Positions 60,315-64,000 of a DNA stretch of 64,000 nt are shown piece by piece. The stretch is taken from positions 479,373 through 543,372 of the forward strand of contig NZ_LMOB01000001.1 of the NCBI RefSeq assembly GCF_001423185.1, given 5' to 3'. The position numbers and the translations under genes were made by a program. Every line of letters begins with the position of its first letter. Position 1 is the first letter of the stretch. This DNA is from Plantibacter sp. Leaf314 (lineage in GTDB: Bacteria > Actinomycetota > Actinomycetes > Actinomycetales > Microbacteriaceae). Under the pieces are notes generated by a model. That model had not been told where the DNA came from. It saw nothing but the letters and a program-made list of their open reading frames with translations, and did not search any database.

Positions 60315-62237
60315 TCAGCCGAGCAGCGGCTTCTGGGTGGCCTTGATCTCGGCGTACTCCTCGTACGCACGCTGCGTGCTCGGCAGCTCGGAGACCGCGG
60401 GGACGGGGACGTCCCACCAGCCTTCGCCGTCGGGCGCGTACAGCAGCGGGTCGCTGTTGATGTGAATGAGCGTCGTCCGGTCGGAGGCCTTCGCGGTCGC
60501 CATGGCCGCCCTGAGGTCCTCGATCGACGAGGCGCCGGGCTCGACCTCGATCACGTCGACGCCGTAGCTGCGCGCGTTGGCGGCGAGGTCGACGGGCAGG
60601 ATCTGCTCGCCCTGGAAGTTGCGGGCCTCGGGATCGAGGCTGCGGTACCAGGTGCCGAAGCGCTCGGATCCGACCGTCTCCGACAGATGTCCGATCGAGG
60701 CGTACCCGTGGTTCTGGATGAGGACGACGATGAGCTTGATGCCCTCGGCGACCGCGGTCACGAGCTCCGTGTGCAGCATGAGGTAGGACCCGTCGCCCAC
60801 CATCACGACCACGTCGCGGTCGGATCCGCTCGCCTCGGCACCGCGCTTCACCCCGAGCCCGCCGGCGATCTCGTACCCCATGCAGGAGAAGGCGTACTCG
60901 ACGTGGTAGCCGAGGGCGTCCCGCACGCGCCACAGCTTGTGGAGGTCGCCGGGGAGCGAGCCGGCCGCCTGCACGATCACGTCCTCAGGGTCGGTGCTCG
61001 ACTGCACGGCACCGATGATCTCGGCCTGGCCGGGGAGCGCGAGTCCGGAAGGCACGAAGGCCTCGTCGACGACCGCATCCCATGCCGCTTTCTCGCGGCG
61101 GACGGTCTCGGCATGGTCGGCGTCGACGCAGAACCCGGTGAGCTCGGTCTGCAACGCTTCGAGCGTCTCGCGGGCGTCCGCGACGACGGCGATCTGCGTG
61201 CCGTGCTTGTACGCGTCGAAGCTCGCGACGTTGACGTTGACGAAGGTCACGCCCTCGGCCTGGAACGCCGTGCGGCTCGCCGTGGTGAAGTCGCTGTAGC
61301 GCGTCCCGACGCCGATCACGACGTCGGCTTCCGCCGCGAGACGGTTGGCCGCCGTGGTCCCGGTGGCGCCGATCGCGCCGACGTTCTGGGGGTGGTCCCA
61401 CACGAGCGAACCGCCACCGGCCTGGGAGGTGCCGACGGGGATGCCGGTCGCCTCGACGAGCAGCCGCAGTGCCTCCTCCGCGTTCGAGTAGATCACTCCC
61501 CCGCCGGCGACGATGATGGGACGCTTCGCCCCGCGGATGGCCGTGACGGCGCGAGCCAGTGCCGCACGTTCCGGCAGTGGACGGCGGAGGTGCCACTCGC
61601 GGTCCTGGAGGAACTCGATCGGCACCTCGACGGTCTCCGCCTGCACGTCCTCCGGCAGAGCGATCGTGACCGCGCCGGTCTCGGCCGGGTCGGTGAGGAC
61701 GCGCATGGCGGCGAGGGCGATCGAGAACAGCTGCTCGGGCCGCTGCACCCGGTCGAAGAAGCGGGACAGCGGACGGAACGCGTCGTTGACGGTGATGCCG
61801 ATGTCGTGCGGCAGTTCGAGTTGCTGGAGGACCGGGTCGGCGACGCGTGTCGCGAAGGTGTCGCTGGGCAGCAGGAGCGCCGGGAGCCGGTTGGTGGTGG
61901 CGAGGGCGGCACCGGTGAGCATGTTCGCGGCACCCGGGCCGACCGAGGCCGCACTCGCGAAGGTGCCGAGGCGTCGGTGCATGCGGGCGTAGCCGACGGA
62001 TTGGTGCACCATCGCCTGCTCGTTGCGCGCCTGGAAGTAGGGCATGAGGTCGGGCTCGAGCGCGTTCGCCTGTTTGAGCGCCTGCCCGAGACCTGCGACG
62101 TTGCCGTGCCCGAAGATGCCGAACATGCCGGGGATGGTCCGCTCCCGGTGGTCGCCGTCCACGGTCCACTGGTGACCGAGGAATTCGACGAGCGCCTGGC
62201 TCACCGTCATCCGCTTCGTCCTGGGGTTCGTCGCCAT
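60315..62237 (-). CDS. iolD: 3D-(3,5/4)-trihydroxycyclohexane-1,2-dione acylhydrolase (IolD)
   Basis: This is a 640-residue thiamine-diphosphate enzyme with the three-domain acetohydroxyacid-synthase layout. The N-terminal domain has FGIFGHGNVAG and the activating glutamate region QARNEQAMVH. The C-terminal ThDP-magnesium motif is GDGSYLMLHTEL followed by IQNHGY. The length and the GIFGHGNVAG start identify IolD, which opens the dione ring to 5-deoxy-glucuronate. Its start overlaps the iolB stop by one base (TGATG). Confidence 0.93.
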   Translation of the reverse strand: MATNPRTKRMTVSQALVEFLGHQWTVDGDHRERTIPGMFGIFGHGNVAGLGQALKQANALEPDLMPYFQARNEQAMVHQSVGYARMHRRLGTFASAASVGPGAANMLTGAALATTNRLPALLLPSDTFATRVADPVLQQLELPHDIGITVNDAFRPLSRFFDRVQRPEQLFSIALAAMRVLTDPAETGAVTIALPEDVQAETVEVPIEFLQDREWHLRRPLPERAALARAVTAIRGAKRPIIVAGGGVIYSNAEEALRLLVEATGIPVGTSQAGGGSLVWDHPQNVGAIGATGTTAANRLAAEADVVIGVGTRYSDFTTASRTAFQAEGVTFVNVNVASFDAYKHGTQIAVVADARETLEALQTELTGFCVDADHAETVRREKAAWDAVVDEAFVPSGLALPGQAEIIGAVQSSTDPEDVIVQAAGSLPGDLHKLWRVRDALGYHVEYAFSCMGYEIAGGLGVKRGAEASGSDRDVVVMVGDGSYLMLHTELVTAVAEGIKLIVVLIQNHGYASIGHLSETVGSERFGTWYRSLDPEARNFQGEQILPVDLAANARSYGVDVIEVEPGASSIEDLRAAMATAKASDRTTLIHINSDPLLYAPDGEGWWDVPVPAVSELPSTQRAYEEYAEIKATQKPLLG

Positions 62238-63175
62238 CACTGCTGTCCTTCGTCGTCGGTGCTGTCGTTCGAGTGGTGCGGTGCCGCATCGGCCGTGTAC
62301 GGCAGGCGCTGGTCGACGTCCTGGCCGGCCCAGCTCTGGCGGATCCACGCGTGTGCGGGGTCGTCGCTGATGTGCCAGACCCGTTCGTCGTCGGGACCCG
62401 CCATCACGTTCAGGTAGTAGAGGTCGTATCCCGGAGCCGCGACCGCCGGCCCGTGGTAGCCGAACGGCACGAGCGCGATGTCACCCGTGCGGACGATCGC
62501 GGTGATGTCGATCTCCCCGGCGGGCGAGGAGTAGGTGGCGAACATACCGAACGGGTCGGCGGACGCCGGTGCCGTCAGCCCCTTCGACACGGCGGACTCG
62601 AAGTAATAGATCTCCTCGAGTCGCGACTCCTCGCCGGGCACCGACTCGTCGTGCTTGTGCGCGGGGTACGACGACCAGTTCTCCGCGGGGGTGACGACCT
62701 CGCAGACGATGAGCTTCGCAGCGTCGAGCGCGTCCGGCGTGCCGAAGTTGTGCACCTGTCGGCTGGACCGCCCGGCACCACGCAACTCGACGGGTACCTC
62801 GTCGGCGCGCACGTGGCGGGTCGGGAGCGCGGTGCTCGCGGGTGCCTCGGCGACGGCGACCCGGCCGGAACCGCGCAGCGTCCCGGCCGTCCCGACGCCG
62901 AGGTACAGGACATCGGTGGGGCCGTCGAAGACGGACGCTCGACCGCCGAGCACCGCGGTGTCGGAATTCCCCTCGCCGTCCGACCACTGCACGGAGAACG
63001 AGCCGGCGAGCGGCACGACGATGCGCTCCACCGCACCGGCCGGGAGCCCGAGCTCGTCGTCACCCGAGAGTTCGGCGACACGGAGGCCGGTGTGCTGCCA
63101 ACCCTCGGTCGCCCCGTCGACGACGCTCTCCCAGCCGTCGCGGGAGAGGTCGCCCTGCTCGTACATCCACTGCAT
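62237..63175 (-). CDS. iolB: 5-deoxy-glucuronate isomerase (IolB)
   Basis: This is a 312-residue cupin-type isomerase. Conserved blocks are NFGTPDALDAAKLIVCEVVTP, NWSSYPAHKHDE with the metal histidines, LEEIYYF and VPFGYHGPAVAAPGYDLYYLN. It converts 5-deoxy-glucuronate to 2-deoxy-5-keto-gluconate. I take the ATG at 63175, since GGAG lies eight bases upstream; a GTG at 63184 overlaps that site. It is followed directly by iolD. Confidence 0.92.
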   Translation of the reverse strand: MQWMYEQGDLSRDGWESVVDGATEGWQHTGLRVAELSGDDELGLPAGAVERIVVPLAGSFSVQWSDGEGNSDTAVLGGRASVFDGPTDVLYLGVGTAGTLRGSGRVAVAEAPASTALPTRHVRADEVPVELRGAGRSSRQVHNFGTPDALDAAKLIVCEVVTPAENWSSYPAHKHDESVPGEESRLEEIYYFESAVSKGLTAPASADPFGMFATYSSPAGEIDITAIVRTGDIALVPFGYHGPAVAAPGYDLYYLNVMAGPDDERVWHISDDPAHAWIRQSWAGQDVDQRLPYTADAAPHHSNDSTDDEGQQ

Positions 63176-63222
63176 GGTGTTCACTCCGTCGTGTGTGGTT
63201 CGATCTTGCCGCTCGGCCCTTG

Positions 63223-63266
63223 CCTTCGACAGGCTCCGGGGTGTCGGTCCCTGAGCTTGTCGAAGG
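63223..63266. repeat. Extragenic palindrome between iolA and iolB
   Basis: The arms ccttcgacaggctc and gagcttgtcgaagg (13 of 14 pairs plus one G-T) enclose a 16-base loop with cggtccct. This ccttcgaca-ggctc / cggtccctgagc pattern is a known type of interspersed palindrome in actinobacterial intergenic spaces. It is the only copy I found in the window. In mRNA it would form a stem between iolA and iolB. Confidence 0.65.
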
Positions 63267-63285
63267 GCGGGCGGGCCGGGGTGCC

Positions 63286-64000
63286 TCAGTTCTGGGGGAA
63301 GCCGAGGTTGATGCCGCCGTGGGAGGGGTCGAGCCAGCGGGCGGTGATGGCCTTCTGCTGGGTGAAGAACCGCACACCCTCGGCGCCGTGGGCCTTGGTG
63401 TCGCCGAACAGCGAGTCCTTCCAGCCGCCGAAGGAGAACGTGGCGACCGGCACGGGGATGGGCACGTTGATGCCGATCATGCCGACCTGGATCTCGTTCT
63501 GGAACCGGCGTGCGGCGCCACCGTCGTTGGTGAAGATCGCGGTCCCGTTCCCGAACGCACCACCGTTGATGAGCGCGACGCCCTCCTCATAGGACTGCAC
63601 GCGCACGACGGCGAGGACGGGTCCGAAGATCTCCTCCGTGTAGACCTTGGAGGTCGTGGGGACGTGGTCGATGAGAGTGGGGCCGAGCCAGAACCCGTTC
63701 GGGTCGCCGTCGATGGGGGTGTTGCGGCCGTCGACGACGATCGTCGCACCGTCGGCCTCGGCGATGTCGAGGTAGGAAGCGACCTTGTCGCGGTGCACCT
63801 TCGTCACCAGCGGTCCCATGTCGCAGTTCCGACGGCCGTCACCGATCCGCAGCGTCGCTGCGCGCTCGGCGATCTTCCCGATGAGCTCGTCCGCGACCGG
63901 CTCCACAGCCACGACCACCGAGATGGCCATGCACCGCTCGCCCGCGGAGCCGAAGCCGGCGTTGATGGCGGAGTCGGCGACGAGGTCGAGGTCCGCGTCC
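63286..64000 (-). CDS. iolA: CoA-acylating methylmalonate-semialdehyde dehydrogenase (IolA), 5' end outside the window
   Basis: The window holds the C-terminal 237 or so residues of an aldehyde dehydrogenase. The catalytic cysteine lies in SAGERCMA near the window edge, just after DADLDLVADSAINAGFG. Downstream are the family blocks EEIFGPVLAVVRV, GNGTAIFTNDGGAARRF and GMIGINVPIPVPVATFSFGGWKDS. The last, with IPVPV and FSFGGWKDS, is diagnostic of the MmsA/IolA subfamily. These make acetyl-CoA or propionyl-CoA from malonate or methylmalonate semialdehyde. The gene starts beyond position 64000, so full length and promoter are not seen. Confidence 0.92.
   Translation of the reverse strand, partial: DADLDLVADSAINAGFGSAGERCMAISVVVAVEPVADELIGKIAERAATLRIGDGRRNCDMGPLVTKVHRDKVASYLDIAEADGATIVVDGRNTPIDGDPNGFWLGPTLIDHVPTTSKVYTEEIFGPVLAVVRVQSYEEGVALINGGAFGNGTAIFTNDGGAARRFQNEIQVGMIGINVPIPVPVATFSFGGWKDSLFGDTKAHGAEGVRFFTQQKAITARWLDPSHGGINLGFPQN

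Noticed and set aside
1..64000. CRISPR arrays, insertion sequences, prophage or secretion-system genes
   Set aside because: No regularly spaced repeats, transposases, integrases or phage structural genes were seen.

Overview
The window is about 68% G+C. Intergenic gaps are short, genes are tightly coupled, GAAAGGA-type ribosome binding sites are common, and GTG starts are frequent. It carries a TCGAAC-N4-GTTCGA LexA box, a LAxTG-type wall anchor and a mycothiol-dependent-enzyme family gene. Together these point to a high-GC actinobacterium, most likely a soil- or plant-associated member of the Microbacteriaceae. I see no phage, insertion sequence or CRISPR array.

Region 1 (1-10.8 kb) is a phosphonate locus. 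A GntR/UTRA regulator faces a six-gene operon: phnD, phnC, a fused double phnE, a phosphonate-type FAD amine oxidase, a PhnX-like HAD hydrolase and a zinc alcohol dehydrogenase. It is preceded by an EamA transporter. The same 10-mer (gtatgcctat) lies in front of both the regulator and the operon. An FAD pyridine-disulfide reductase and a truncated acetyltransferase precede it.

Region 2 (11-21 kb) holds small accessory genes. These are a frameshifted alpha/beta hydrolase, a DinB/maleylpyruvate-isomerase-like protein, small membrane proteins, a TetR gene divergent from two NAD(P)-binding proteins across two near-identical palindromic operators, a thioesterase, a uronate-dehydrogenase-like enzyme, a GNAT, a wall-anchored protein and a Tat-exported PHP phosphoesterase.

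Region 3 (21-30 kb) has an SOS-controlled error-prone polymerase operon (DUF6504 protein plus DnaE2, with no imuB beside it). Divergent from it is a four-gene methionine operon: a PLP homocysteine synthase, a flavin monooxygenase, MesX (DUF1852) and MesD (a core MetE). A three-stem leader resembling a SAM-sensing RNA precedes this operon. This is the most interesting system in the window: a probable oxygen-dependent, folate-independent route to methionine.

Region 4 (30-48 kb), after a tRNA-Val(TAC), is a galactoside/mannoside locus. It contains a GH42 beta-galactosidase, two different GH36 alpha-galactosidases, a GH2 beta-mannosidase, a five-part oligopeptide-type ABC importer and a ROK repressor. 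The enzyme set fits galactomannan or raffinose-type oligosaccharides.

Region 5 (48-64 kb) is a polyol locus. A GntR regulator, a transaldolase, a tautomerase, a sugar ABC importer and an MFS sugar porter all carry TGTC-NN-GACA-like palindromes in their promoters. Convergent to them is a myo-inositol catabolic operon (iolA partial, iolB, iolD, an iolE-like gene, an iolG-like gene), followed by a second isomerase/dehydrogenase pair. The window ends inside iolA.
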